Assembly: GCA_033297205.1 (NCBI GenBank)
Contig: MU859095.1
Span: 124,001-188,000 of the forward strand
Origin: Pseudoneurospora amorphoporcata
Taxonomy: Eukaryota > Ascomycota > Sordariomycetes > Sordariales > Sordariaceae
Reading direction: 5' to 3'
Length of the DNA: 64,000 bases
Shown: positions 1 to 12,800 of the stretch, one piece after another
How positions within the stretch are numbered: the stretch's first letter is position 1
How the letters are laid out: every line of letters starts with the position of its first letter
The notes under the pieces: generated by a model
What the model was told of the DNA's origin: nothing
Seen by the model: the letters and a program-made list of their open reading frames with translations, nothing else
The model's database searches: none
Program-made: the position numbers and the translations under genes

Positions 1-2
1 AC

Positions 3-671
3 CAGCTATATTCTCTACACGTCGGCTCCAATCGCATATCCGGATATAAACCAACCCCAACGCCTGAGCAGTTCGCCACTGCACCACACCTAATAACACG
101 TGCCCGTCTCTGGATACGGCGCGAACTACAAGTTTTTGCCTTTCTTTCCGACCCTGAGCCAGCTGCTGGCCCCAGTGGCAGTGCCAGCGGCGCCTCTGAA
201 CGCGAACTGACCCGCCGTCGGAACAACGCCGAATTCCTCCTCGAGTATATCATTGCCATTCTCAAAACGGTCGACATACAGGGGAGCGCTGGCCAGGCAG
301 AAGATATGTTGACTGATTTCCTTGGGAGAGACCATGCACGCTTGTTCTTGCATGAGCTGAGGAGCTGGGTGAGAAGTCCGGCGCATTCGCTCGTCGCGTG
401 GGATAAGGAGGTGAAGTACCCTACAGTTTCGAGCGCCGAGGAAACCAGTAGGAAACGGAAGGCGCAAGAGTCCTTGGATGTAGATGATGAAGAGGAAGGC
501 GAGAGCATGCGGCACGAATCCGGGTCTGAGAGGAGTCAGACTCCAAGATGGCCAGTGCGTGACACTCACCATCGACAGACCGGTCATGATAGGATACGGA
601 GGCGGAGAGACTTTGAAGGGAATCCTAGACGGGACGGGCCCCCGGAAAACGACCGCCAACAACCAGGCTGA
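3..671 (+). CDS. TOPORS-like RING E3 ubiquitin ligase, C-terminal part (5' end outside window)
   Basis: The frame is open from base 3 to the TGA at 669-671 (222 codons), so the gene begins left of the window. The first codons read LYSLHVGSNRISGYKP, then RARLWIRRELQVFAFL, then NNAEFLLEYIIAILKTVDIQ, and RLFLHELRSWVRSP about 120 codons in. Helical segments of this kind, with a final FLHEL..W.RSP motif, follow the RING finger in TOPORS (topoisomerase I-binding RS protein) ubiquitin/SUMO ligases; the RING itself would lie upstream. The last 80 residues are acidic, then Arg-rich, and look disordered. Family assignment rests on remembered motifs, so the function (E3 ligase, probably nuclear) is inferred. 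An ATG at 306 is internal and is not the start. Confidence 0.75.
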   Translation, partial: QLYSLHVGSNRISGYKPTPTPEQFATAPHLITRARLWIRRELQVFAFLSDPEPAAGPSGSASGASERELTRRRNNAEFLLEYIIAILKTVDIQGSAGQAEDMLTDFLGRDHARLFLHELRSWVRSPAHSLVAWDKEVKYPTVSSAEETSRKRKAQESLDVDDEEEGESMRHESGSERSQTPRWPVRDTHHRQTGHDRIRRRRDFEGNPRRDGPPENDRQQPG

Positions 672-2808
672 TTTTCAAAACAAATAACCGGACCGTGTTC
701 CTCCGTCGCAAGCGCAAAAGTATTAAGTCAAGCTTATGGTGGTAGAGATAAGCCGTCCACACGAATAACGGATGTGAACATCTACGACCCCGTTCCAGAC
801 TCCGGGTGGCAACCGAGGAGGACATGTTGGGTACCGACTACTTGGGTCTGAGGTTACCAATACAACCGCGTCTGCCGTACTAGGAGGGCTTTAAGCAACC
901 GTTGCAAAGCGACCCCATGCGCCCATGTCTGCCTGTCCCTCGACAGTCAAGCTTCTCGGCTATCCCGATGGTTTGGGTACGCTTCACGTCACATCGCACA
1001 CTACGCCGCCCCATAGCATCGATCAGATTCTGCCACCTCATAGGGCTGGAATCTTGTTATCGGACGGACCGTGGTCAGAAACATCCCGAACTCCCATGGT
1101 TCTGAGTAAGCGACCGACATGTGGCGGCATTACATGCATGGTTGTATATGAGAAGAAGGGTGTGAAACGGCATTCAGTTGGGCCAGCGGTCTTGAGTTTA
1201 CCGCAATGCCAATTCACTTGAATTAAAGAAAGATAATAGCGAACTGCGGTCTCGGCTGTGAGAGCTTAATAAGGTGTTGAGTTGACTAGGTCATAGCGGT
1301 TTGAGCATGCTGTCTCCTAACCCAACTCCTCAGAAGATGCTGCCTGGGCGTTCGAGATATCGACTGGTGAGAACTAAATGATGAAGGACTCGCAAGATTG
1401 AAATTTTGGATGGAGACAGACTGTGGCATCTCCCCGAGAAGTGAGTGTCTCTTCAATGAAACCACCTGGATAGTTCTCGGCCATGTGCAACCTGGACATC
1501 CATCAATCCCGCCTTTTCACTCCCAAGACACAAAAACTCCCAGGTACCACCCGGTGCGCCTTCGCACTCGAATGTACTTAAAAAACCGGCCACACCGTCT
1601 TAATGCACCTCCCGTCGTTTGATTCCTCAGCCTTTGTCCCGAAGTGGAAGGTATTATAGGACTCCCCGAACCCCCCAACATCATCATGCCAGTCTCCCCA
1701 TACATATTTTACACCAACCATTCAGGGCCGCAGCGCAGCTTCCGGGAAGATTAAGGTAACGCGGACCGCGGAACAGAGACTAATAAGATGTAAGTCATCG
1801 GACAATAAATGCCGAGCTCCAGAGTGAGTCTGCAGGCCTGAATGATGATTGGGAAATTTGATCAAGGTGGCTTGTAACGCCCGTCAGCACACTGTCGCAT
1901 TGCAGAGTGGTGTCGATGTCTCGTTTCTACTGTAGGTGGGCAATGGTTGGTTCGGGCCAGTCGTGCACTAACAGATTTGCCAAGAGAAGTACTGCTGCAC
2001 TTGTTAGTGTAACACATCCTCGACCCAAATCACAACTCCCAGCCTTCAACCCACAACAGACCTATTTTATGCATCTCGATATCTTTTCCTAAACTTCCCT
2101 CCATCCATCCATCCATCCCAGACCGTAAGGTGTCTCTCAGACTGGACGCCGACGGCAATTTTCATTTGGAGCCCCTGCTCACGAATGATCAGCGCATGAA
2201 ACCCGCATTTTCTCTTCGTCACTGCTGACTGCCCTCCAGACTCCCGGGACCGAACCATAACACCTTCCTTCTTTAATGACCTGCTTCTCATCCGCTTCAG
2301 GGTCTTTTTGAATCTTCAAATTTGGTTTGGAAATCCGGTCGATGCAAGACGGACAACATGGACGACTAAACAGCTAGCACCCGGGCACACCCACGGCGAC
2401 GACAGCAACACCGGGAATAGCGCCATAGACTAAAATATGCCCTCATTCCGGCTTCTGGGCTCCGGTTGCATAAAAGAACTTGAGACCTTCTGAGATTGAA
2501 GTGCTCCACTTCGGTCAATTCTTCACTTCATCTTGGCGGACTACCTACCTATCTATTACCGTTTTCGTTCATTCGTGTGTAGAAGCTATTCGGAGTCGGT
2601 CGGAGTTGATCGGTTGCAGTGAGGAGGTTCCCCCTTTCAATCGTTTGTGCGTCTGCCGTTCCCGGGTCCGGGCCGGTTTTATGAGCGGCTTCGATTGCGA
2701 CTGCGACGCTTCGCTCTTCGCTCTTCTAGGGGTGTGCGGCGTTCACCCAAGTCAATCAATGGTTGTCGGTTGAAACAGTCGAAAGAAACCTGAACAGAGA
2801 AGGAAGGC
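672..2808. other. Intergenic, no gene recognised (2.1 kb)
   Basis: Only short open frames without recognisable motifs occur on either strand. I saw no tRNA-like cloverleaf and no long terminal or inverted repeat. Base composition is not strongly AT-rich, so there is no obvious repeat-induced point mutation (RIP). A short (CCAT)n run lies at about 2099-2119. The right-hand part (about 2300-2808) is the presumed promoter and leader of the next gene. Confidence 0.6.
2099..2119. repeat. (CCAT)n microsatellite
   Basis: About five tandem CCAT units in the intergenic region. Confidence 0.8.
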
Positions 2809-4574
2809 ATGATGATTACCGCCTGGACCGTTCCTGCCACGCCCTTCTCCGTCTCCGCCTCCGCCTCCGACTCCGCTACCGCCTTTATCCTTCGACTTAC
2901 CTGGTACATCACCCTGGTAGCTCTCTTCTATCCAACATGTGCCGCCTCAGCTAGCATCAACGCCGTCCGCCGCGCCGGCTCCAACAATGATGGCGTCTTC
3001 CCGGCCGACTTTGCGCCGAGTTTAACCCTCTCTTCCCTCATCAACACCCAACTAGCACTATCAAAACGAAGCGCAACAGAACACGTCATCCTCTGCGACT
3101 GCCTCACATTCTCGGGAATCCGTTCCTCGCAAATGGCCTTCTACAGCGCCGAGGTCCAGGGTTTACCAACGGGGGGCGTGGCGATCGTCGACACGGACTT
3201 CAACACGACAGCGACCTGGTACAACGCCACGACGTCGGCGACGTGGATGGACACGGGCGTTCCTTTCAAGGCCGTGATCGGGTACCATGTTGCCGAGGAC
3301 GATTATGTTGGAAAGGGCAATAATGGGTATGGAGACTTCAGGTGTTGGCAGCGAGCCAAGACGGGGTTTGCGTATTATTTGAAGAGGGATGGGAATGTGT
3401 GTGAGATGAGGATTGATTGTAATAAGGCTGCTGCACCTTGTAAGTCACTAACTAGCTCTCGTGCGATGAGTTGGGAAGCGGTGCTAAAGTCATGAAACTA
3501 ACTGGAGGGTAAACAGCGACCGATTCGGCTTACGTCCCCTTGGAATCAATCACCGACGACGGCCAGGCAGCAGGATCTCCAGCCACCGGTAGCAGCCCCG
3601 CCACTTCTTCTTCTTCTTCGTCTTCCTCTTCCTCCAACCCAGGAGGAAACGCCCCGCAACCAGGCCTCAACAACAAAGACAAAACAACAATCTCCACAGG
3701 AGCAGTAATCGGCATCGCCATAGGCATAGTCGGCGCCTTCACCTTCTTGGCCGGCGGAGCAGGTTTCTTCTTTGCCCGACGACGACGACGAATCCGAAAA
3801 CAACGAGAGCAGCAGCAGCAAGGAAAGGGAGCGATGACAGAGTCGACCATCACCGAGGCATACGCTTCCGGTTCGGACTTGGTTAAAAGCGACTCGAATG
3901 CCGTTCACGAGATGGACGGGGGTTGGTGTCGACATGAGATGGGCGACGATACGGGACACTACGAGATCGACGGGCAGGTCCGGTGCGAGATGGACGGTGA
4001 GGAAGGGGAGATTAAGGAGAAGATGGATGATTCGTTTGGGGAGGCGGGTGTGAAAGAGGTTATCATCTTAAATGAGAAGGGAGACGCAAAGAAGGCCATT
4101 CTTGATGAGAAAAAGGGGCAGGTGCGCGTCAGTGAAAAGGAGAAGGAGGTGAGGAGGGATAAGGAAGAGCGGGAGCGTGAACGACAACAGCAGCAACAAC
4201 AACAACAGCAAGAACAGAAACAACAATTGGAGGAGGAACAGAAGAAAAACAGAGACTCTGATGATGAGCGGGTTTCACCAATATCACTTCTCTCACCGGC
4301 GTGGACTGAAGAAGCAGGGCAAATGCCATTTTGCTTACCTGCTATAATGCCGGAGCCGGAGAAGCTCATGGCGGCGGAATTCAGAGCACACAAGGAGAAG
4401 GTGAAAAAGGATGAAGCGAACATCAAATATCGGTTTGAGGAAGAGACGCATAAGTATATGAAGGGAGAGGTAACATCAGCAGGTGGGAAGGATCCGGCCG
4501 ATAATAGTAGTAGCGGCCAGGAGGAGAAGAAGAAGGAGGAGGAGGAGGAGGAGGAGGAGGACGGTCTGCCATAG
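2809..4574 (+). CDS. Putative single-pass type I membrane protein, acidic cytoplasmic tail, unknown function
   Basis: Two exons, 2809-3439 and 3517-4574. The intron at 3440-3516 has donor GTAAGT, branch CTAAC and acceptor CAG. The product is about 562 residues. Near the N-terminus is a hydrophobic segment (about residues 28-46) ending CAASA, probably a signal peptide. An ectodomain of about 150 residues follows, with several cysteines and an aromatic stretch (GYGDFRCWQRAKTGFAYYLK). A Ser/Pro linker leads to a membrane helix (GAVIGIAIGIVGAFTFLAGG) and a basic stop-transfer run, FARRRRRIRKQR. The tail of about 260 residues is charged, with a Gln run (CAG/CAA codons near 4190) and a terminal Glu run. 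This layout resembles fungal wall-sensor or WSC-type proteins, but I recognise no named domain in the ectodomain. Function unknown. Confidence 0.75.
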
Positions 4575-6079
4575 CATTAATAGCGTGCGTGGATATACGA
4601 GGAGAGGAGGATAAGCCGGAACGGGCTCACGATTTATGACGAGATATACCCACTTTACGAACTTATTACCTTTTGCTGTTTCCCTCCATTTGGCTCATAG
4701 CAATGTCCCTTGCGTGGTTTCAATGACGGTGTGAAAGATTTCGGCTCATATCAATTGTAGGCGAATGCTCTGACGGATGGAAATCCAATCGGGTTCAACC
4801 GATAAGAGGGGTCGGTACCGAATTCCATCTACCGCGATGCCACTATCGAGAAGTGTGGCTGACTGACGGCTATAAGAGGCAGTGCAAAGTGTAAGACAGG
4901 CAGCCTAGCGAGCCTAGGTAGATGATGGGATGTGATGAGCCGAAGGCGTGACCGGAGCGTCGTCCGCATCTGACTTTTTCTTGACAGTAAAATGAACAAG
5001 GATGTAACGGACTGGCCGATGCGCCATGGACGATCGCAAACGCTGGGCGAAACATGTGAAGACTGAGAGAAAAAGGAAGAGCGCTGATTTGATCGCCAAA
5101 CGGGTTGTTTGACAGGAGGGAACGTGATGCAGCAACGCCGAGCCAGCGCCGAGCCAAGACGGCCCCACAGAGCCGAAGGACGTTGTGGAAAGAGTTTTCT
5201 TGGCACTTGGCTGAGTTTGGAAACGAATTCGATGAAATGACGGATCCCATGTACCATGCCATGTGCAAAGGAGGACATGTGACGTCACCAGGTTATTGGA
5301 GAAACTTCATCACTCTTGAGAGCGTTGGGGTCATTTGCGCGCAAAGGTGGTTTGAGTCGTTTGTGGTGTAGGTCATGTTACAGAGAGTGAAAGGAGAAAA
5401 AGTCACCTCTGCAGGGACCGGCCAACAAGAAATGCGAATCAAAAGATAAAGGCGGGTTGCGTGCTCATTGTAGCTTCCTTCCTTGGATGCCCTGTCACGG
5501 GCGGGGAGGAGCCGAGCTCTCAGGCACTGCCCGCTGGCTGGGCTGTGAACCGCCGAACCGAGCGATGAACGGCAGGCGCAGCGGGGGGGGACAAGGAAAG
5601 AGCTGGGGGGACGGCATTCCATGCATGTTGCTGTCATCCGCATCCATCCCTCCACAAATCTGACAAGCGACCCTGACAGCGACCCGTACAGCCGCGCCTG
5701 AAAAGCTGTGCAGATGTCTGTCTGCCCTGCTGATCCTCCCTTGAGTCTCCATCCGTTCGTCTTCTTTTTTCATATCCGTGTGTCGTTAGCCGGCTAATAG
5801 ACTAGAGTTTGGATATCTACCTTATATACCTACCCCATCATCCCGGACCCGGTAACTGTTCATCACCTTCCTCGACTTCTTAACTCGTCTTAAGTCCAAG
5901 ATTTGACAACCAGCTCGGGAGCGCAAATCGAAGGAAACCCCGAGACTTCTGAACTTGGATTGCGGTGGTGGAATAACATGGGATTGGCCAACCAAACGGG
6001 CACGGCAGAATACTTGTCCCTACGACGACTGGAGCAGGCTGATTGGACTCGGTGATCTTCCCGAACACGAGCTGCAAAC
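4575..6079. other. Intergenic / promoter of the C2-domain gene
   Basis: 1.5 kb between two plus-strand genes. It holds only short overlapping open frames, mostly on the minus strand at 4830-5290, with no recognisable motif. CCTAGGTA occurs at 4913-4920 and a short G run near 5583-5590. The right part is pyrimidine-rich and is presumably the leader of the next gene. Confidence 0.5.
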
Positions 6080-7945
6080 ATGGCTCCTCCCTCTGCCGCA
6101 GAGCACTACCTTGAGCAACCCACGTATGATGATCCTCCTGAGAACGGCTCGCACGAGAAAAGCCAAGACGAACCTCAAGAACAGCACGATAACCCCCCAG
6201 GTGGATTCGACCCAACTCCACTCCCTGACGCTCCTCCCGGATATACCATCAAAATCACCTTCCACAAGGCCATCCACCTCCCAGTGGCCGATATCCAAAC
6301 AGTATCCTCCGATCCATACGTTCACGCTACACTGACTGCTGATGTCCCCAAGCGACACCCGGAAGACCCTCCACTTACGCGAAGGACACGAACCATACAC
6401 AAGAGTTGCGAGCCGGTATGGGAGGAAGACTGGATTGTTGCCAACGTGCCAGCTACAGGATTCAAGTTGAAGTGTCGCCTATACGACGAGGATTGGCCGG
6501 ATCATGATGACCGACTAGGGAATGTTACCATCGAGGTAGACCACCTAGACGAGGACTGGCCAGGATTTGGGCTGGATGGCAAGTTCTTCGAGATCAAGAA
6601 GCGTTCGGGCAGCAAACGGGCGTATTTCCACAAGGGCATCGAGGCCCTGATGCATGGGCTGAAATGGACGTCGCCTCAGATACACATCAGCATTAATGTT
6701 CTGGGCGTCTCGGATCCCCCTCATGCTCAGATGTGCACTCTGGGGCCTACCTATTGGGTCAAGCACTTCAGTCCCATGATTGGGCGGCTGACCGGTGTGA
6801 CGGCCGGTAGTGACGGGACAGACAGCGATGACAACAGCAAGATGCCCCAGAAATATGAGTGCGTTTTCTAAACCCAAGATCTGATAGCAAGAGGCAGTCA
6901 CTAACAGAGAGAGAACAGTTTCCAAGCCAACGAAATCCAACTTGCTGGGCCAGTTCCCCCCAAACTCTACCACCGATACGTCGAGTTCCGTCCCATCATC
7001 GGCAAGATGTTTTCGCAAAAAGGTTTCAGGGGTCACATCCTGAACAAGGTTCTTCACAAGCAACACAGGCGGATCTACAACTACGACTCGAGTACCGAAG
7101 CCGGAATATTCGCAGAATGCAGCAAGGACGCCTCGGTGCAGTTTCTCAGGATGGCGCACTTTGCGGAGGGAGGTCGCATCTTCACCTACGTGCTCACCTT
7201 GGACGGCTTGCTGCGCTTCACCGAGACGGGCAAGGAATTCGGTATCGATCTCCTGAGCAAGCACACGATGCACTCAGACGTGGCGACGTACATCGCTTGT
7301 TCGGGCGAGTTCTTCATCAGGCGCATCGCCAAGCGTCACAAGCCCCATCACACCCACACGGGCTCCTCAAGCCACCATCACCATAACCAGGAAAACGGTA
7401 ATGGCTACAATAACACGTGCGACAACGGTCTCAGCCACGAGACGCACGATCACCCAGGCACATCCGAATCATCCCGCGACCCGGAGGACTACGAGCTCAT
7501 CATCGACAACGACAGCGGCACCTACCGGCCAGACAAGTGCGTCCTGCCCGATCTACAGGCGTTTCTTCAACGGCAGTTTCCGGGTCTGCACATTCGGGCA
7601 TTGGACTGCGGCGATGAGGAGCACCAGAAGGCCAAGAAGGAGCAGCTAGAGATCAAGAAGAAGGAGGGTCCCAAGGTCCGGATGGTGCTGAACCGCAGCC
7701 CGAGCTCGAGCAGCTTCAGCTCGGATGATGAGAGTCGCCTGGGAGATTTGGATGCGATGGATGATGATGCGCCGAGGTATAAGAGTAAGAAGGAGAGGGC
7801 GTTCGATATGGTAGAGGATCCGAGCACGTGGAGGGATTGGGTAGCAGGTATGAACAGCGGTGGGCACGAGCACGCGGAGCACGCGAGTGGAAGTGGGAGT
7901 GGGCAAGGGAATGGTGAAGGGAGCGGAGTGAACAAGACGGTTTAG
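6080..7945 (+). CDS. C2-domain protein, fungal, unknown function
   Basis: Two exons, 6080-6858 and 6919-7945. The intron at 6859-6918 has donor GTGCGT, branch CTAAC and acceptor CAG. The product is about 601 residues. After a disordered N-terminus of about 50 residues, residues 55-165 look like a C2 beta-sandwich: YTIKITFHKAIHLPVADI, then SSDPYVHATL, CEPVWEEDWIV and LYDEDWPDHDDRLGNV. These acidic loops are of the type that bind Ca2+ and phospholipid. A conserved-looking region across the exon junction (VEFRPIIGKMFSQKGFRGH) follows, then His-rich and Ser/Gly-rich segments with an acidic stretch near residue 530. No catalytic motif is visible, so a membrane-associated or scaffolding role is inference. 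The start is the first ATG before the C2 region. Confidence 0.8.
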
Positions 7946-9894
7946 GGATCTGTCTCGGCTGTTTTTCGCAAGTGATACCATAATATGAGAAGTATGAGTT
8001 TGGGGCGGCGGTGATGAATCATGTTTATGAATAGTATTAATGGAATGGATTCGACGAAGGTGGTTTTGCCTTTGGATAGGAGTTTATGGGCTTTGGAGCA
8101 AGGCGGGCTCGTTGCGTTATGATACATGGACCATAAGAACTAAATGTTACTCAGCTGGGCATTCGGTACCCGTCGCGCCCGATCACAAGCCTGCCAGCCA
8201 AAAGGACTACAGTACCTTGCACTACTTACACCATGGGTTCGTCTACAGTGACTCCATCTCCATCCCATACGGGCCCATACAGTGGGTCTTGTCAACTGCA
8301 AAGACGGAGATGAAGATGCTGGGGAACACGCCAAATCTTGGGTAGCAACCGCACAAATGAATGCAGTCATTCCCATCTTCTCGCTACAAGTCGTCGCAAC
8401 AAAGAGGGTTATCAATCGTAGTATCTAACTGTGAAAATAATCGATGCTGAACAATTTCTCCGCGGCCACGGGGAAGTGTCAATCACCGTTCGTTCCATCA
8501 CCGAAGCATGCAGCTGGCGGGAGCTGCATGCAGGGTGGTTCCCGGGCCCGCATACATATGGACATCCATCCATGAACCGGCCTGTCGGAATGCCCAAATG
8601 GTGGAATTGGAGGTGATAGGCGTGTTGAGCTTGCTTTCCAATTACACTACAATGATGCCCGAATGGCAGGATGTACTTGTAGACGGTCATTTGCTAGTGG
8701 TGGGCGAGTCTGGAGGAAATACAGGTAACTAGAGGTAGTCAGTCATGTCCCTCCATGCGATGATGACGAAACAGAGGTGGAATACTTTACGCCAACGGCG
8801 GTGTTGTTAGAAAGACGCGACGAAATCAGCACGTCGTTTCTAGGCGAAGTGCCTAGGTGGTAGAGCTGCATGGTCTACTGGTATGTATTCACACTACCTT
8901 GCCGCTTACAGATGCTTTTGCCCGTGGTAAATAAGGTGCCCCACAAGGCCGCGAACTTGCTGGCCTGTAGTGTATACGGCCGGTCTCCCGTAATTTTACA
9001 TTTGACCGTGCCATTCCACACCATGGACTTCCTCCTTAGCTCCCATCCATTCGAATCTGTTTCAAATTGTCCATGACCCTGGAATTTGTCAGTTAACGAC
9101 GGTAGAGTGGTAAATATCTACACCGTATCTACCATCTCCGGCTATCACCCATCACCCTTCTAGCCGTGAGACAAGTCCAGTCGGAAGCAAGAGCTGGGGA
9201 TCGACAACCAAGCCAGCTTTACAACACCCGGCAATTACACAATTACACGCCCATTTCGATCCTAATCCCAATTCCAATTCCAAATTCCACCCGAACGTGC
9301 CCCCTTGTCGGCCACGGCGCCAGACCGACTGCGGTCAACGAGACGAGACGAGCGAGCGAGGCTTCCACTGCCACGCGACCAAGACACCCCGTCTGTTACT
9401 ACTGTCATCCCGAACGTCTCTGCCCCCGAGTCCCGTCCGGACTACATACTACACACCTTGTCCTAGGTAGCTTCCACTTTGAGGTGGTACTGCCGCGACA
9501 GGAGGGAAAAAAAAAAAAAAGACAACCCCGAACGTCGCAATTCTCCGAGACGGCCGAGACCAACCGCTCCAACGAACAGAATCCATCCCATCCATGTTTG
9601 CATCTACAACGACAACAGTACCATCCTACTACAACTACAAAGACGCTCTTTTTGCCCGCTAATCCCGATAATAATCTCTTTGGTTCCTTTGGTCCCCTTA
9701 TCCAAGGATACTACCATCTTTCTCCTCGACCATCCGTCCATTCTCGCTTCCGATAGCTTGCGCCTTGCGCCCCAACTTGGATATAATTATACCCCCCCCC
9801 CCCCCCCCTCCCCGACTCTCCCCAAGGTAGTAATAGCAGTCGTTGTTGGCCAGAAGCGGATGCGGACCGGGTCCCGTCCCGACGGCGCGGAGTG
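7946..9894. other. Intergenic / promoter and long leader of the kinase gene
   Basis: About 1.9 kb with no supported gene. The right half is pyrimidine-rich, contains CCTAGGTA at 9462-9469, an A run near 9508-9521 and a C run at 9792-9808, and probably belongs to a long 5' leader of the kinase gene. Open frames at 9166-9895 have low-complexity composition typical of leader DNA. Confidence 0.5.
9792..9808 (+). repeat. C17 homopolymer tract in the kinase leader
   Basis: Seventeen consecutive C residues about 90 bp before the proposed start codon of the kinase gene. The complementary strand is a G17 run. Confidence 0.9.
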
Positions 9895-12800
9895 ATGCAG
9901 ACGGCAAAAGGGAAGGCCGAGGCGCTTGGACGGAAGGCCAAGGTGTGTGTTGGGTTGCGTTGCGTTGGGTTGCTTTGGCTTTGCTTTGGCTGCCTGTCTT
10001 GATCGAGCCTGCTTACTCCCCCCCTAATCCCATCCCATTCATGCGTACCATCAAGATTGCAGGAATGGGAATGCTGACATTGCGGTCTTGCCCTCCACAG
10101 CTTGCGAGTTCATATCAGGAGTTGCTCGAGTAGGTTTCAACCAACAACACTCCTCGGACGAAAGAAGTTGCAATTCGCTAACCATGTTCTGCCGGCTCTT
10201 TTGTTGCGCAGCGAGTTTTCGAGCAAGGACCTACGATCGGTTGGAAACTATACCCTCGGACGATTGATTGGCAAAGGATCCTTCGGAAAGGTCTACTTGG
10301 CCACACACAAACTTACAAATGGCTCCAAGGTGCGTTGTTGCGCTGGTGGCTTGGTCCCTGAAGCCTCTTTCTGTCCCTTCCGAGACACCCGGGCTGACCT
10401 TCTGTCGAATCTTCTCTTCGGTCGCATATATAGGTCGTGCTCAAGTCGGCCAACAAGGATGACACCAACCTCGCTCGCGAAATCCATCACCATCGCCAAT
10501 TCGTCCACCCGCACATCGCCCGACTATACGAGGTGGTCGTAACGGAAAATCTGGTGTGGATGGTGTTAGAATATTGTCCAGGTACGAAAACAAGAACAGA
10601 GGTCTCCTTCGACATCACACCTTCTTCGCCCGTACGCCCTCTCTAAATTACATTGATGTGTTTCATAGGCGACGAGTTGTACAATTACCTCCTTCAACAT
10701 GGCAAGCTATCGGTCGACAAGGTTCAGAGAATCTTTGCGCAACTGGTGGGCGCCGTGTGCTACGTCCACCGACAATCGTGTGTCCATCGGGATCTGAAAC
10801 TGGAAAACATCCTGCTCGACAAACACGAGAACGTCAAGCTATGCGACTTTGGTTTCACACGGGAATATGAGGGCAAGGCCAACTACCTGCAAACGTTTTG
10901 CGGCACCATCTGTTACTCGGCTCCCGAAATGCTAAAGGGCGAAAAATATGCGGGCGAAAAAGTGGATGTTTGGAGCTTGGGAGTTATTCTCTACGCCCTT
11001 CTCTGCGGCGAGCTTCCCTTTGACGACGATGACGAACAAGTCACCCGACGAAAGATCCTTAGCGAGGAACCAGATTACCCCGATACCCTTCCGGCAGATG
11101 CACTGTCTCTTATGAAGAAACTACTATCGAAACGACCCCTAATACGACCGTCCTTGCCCGATATCCTCGCCCACCCATTCCTCGCCGAATATGCGCCCCA
11201 ACAACAGGAGATCCTGAAAATCGAGCAACCACCGCCATTCTCGACGTCGCTCGAAAAGGAGACGTTACATCGGATGCGAAGCGCTGGGGTGGATACAGAG
11301 GCGGTGATGGAGAGCGTTATAGCCCAAAGGTGTGATGCCCTCGCTGGCTGGTGGACGCTATTGATCGAGAAGGAGGAACGGAAGGCGGCGAGAAGGGAAC
11401 GAAAGCGCAAGGAAAAGGAGGAAAACAGAAACTCGAGACGGTTCTCCCAGGCTTCCAGTCGACTCAATGCTTTGGCTACGGTGGAAGAGTCGCAATTCCC
11501 GTTCGGAGAGCAACCCCAAAGACCACGAGGACGGAGCGAGAGGAGAAGAAGCGGACCCTACCCGACTGTGCTCATCCCGGACATGCCCAGCTATGCCGAC
11601 TGTCCCAGAAGCGCGACTGAACCTCGCAGTCCGGTAGAAGGCGACGTGCCACCACCGCCGCTTGATAAGGACTCGATTAGGGGTCGGTCTACCAGCTCCT
11701 CGCGGCATAGGAAGCCGATTCCTCCGCCTAAGGAGGGTATCCTGAGGAGTGCGCGGTCGAGAGGCTCGACTCTTCATTTGGTCACTACGAGTGAAGTTCT
11801 GGACTTGAACGGTTCTCTACAGCTGCCTGATGACCAGAATCAAGTGAAGAAGAGGCCGTCCAAGACCAAGATATTCTGGAAGAACTGGACACATTGGCTC
11901 TTCGAGAGTACGCGGCGGCATAAGAACTCGCACAAGCGTGCCAGCCAATCCACCCCTAACTTGGCGGATAAGGATGCCGTGCAGAGTGTGAAGGAAGGCA
12001 AATCCAAGGATGGGGAGAGTATACGACCGCAGACGAGCAAGTACCCAGCAGCGAGTTCTCCCATCACAACGGGCACGGCTGGCCTACCTAAGAGTGTAGT
12101 GGCCAACGGCTACGCCAACAAAGCGTCACCGGCGCTCTCCGCAAGCTCTGCTCCGTTTAAGAACAGTAACGCTACCGCCGGCCTCTCGAGCTCGCTACCG
12201 TCCTCCTTGCCACCGATTCCACGTACATACACGTCAGGGTCCCATAAGAGACAGTCCCTATCACCATCACCTTTAACACCGCGCTCTACCATGCGGCGAG
12301 CATCTGGCACCGCGGGCCTTCGCGGCAGAAAGTCCACCTCTTCGTCGGTCTCCTCCATCCGTTCAATGCACCACACGCACCACCATTCCCACAGCAAAGC
12401 CAGTTCCACTTCCTCCAACAACTCCGTTTCTACATCCGTCTCGAAATCTGCCCTACAAGCCAGCCGCAGTCCGCACCATTCCGTCAAGGTTCTCCCCGCC
12501 ACACCAACAGCTGCTGGCGGCTTCCCAAGCAACATCCGCTACGTCCGCGACCGCACCGGCCCGCCCCTAGGCATCGGCAGCCTCGGAGGTCCCGGCCTCT
12601 TCGCCTCACCCAGTGAATACAGCTCCTCCGACAACGGCCGCCTCAACGCCCCCTTCCTCGGCAATGGCGGCGGCGGACTCTCCGCCATTAACACCAACAC
12701 GCAGTACTACCCACTCCCCCAGGCTCCTGGCTCGCCCAACCCCTTCGCCTCGGTCAACTCGGGAGGCTACTTCGCTCCGAGGGCAGCGGGTACCGGATCG

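Noticed and set aside
126..662. 178-codon minus-strand frame at the left edge
   Set aside because: Shadow of the TOPORS-like frame, which shows clear family motifs.
9166..9895. Open frames of 138-196 codons ahead of the kinase
   Set aside because: Simple-composition leader DNA; no motif, and they lead into the kinase 5' region.
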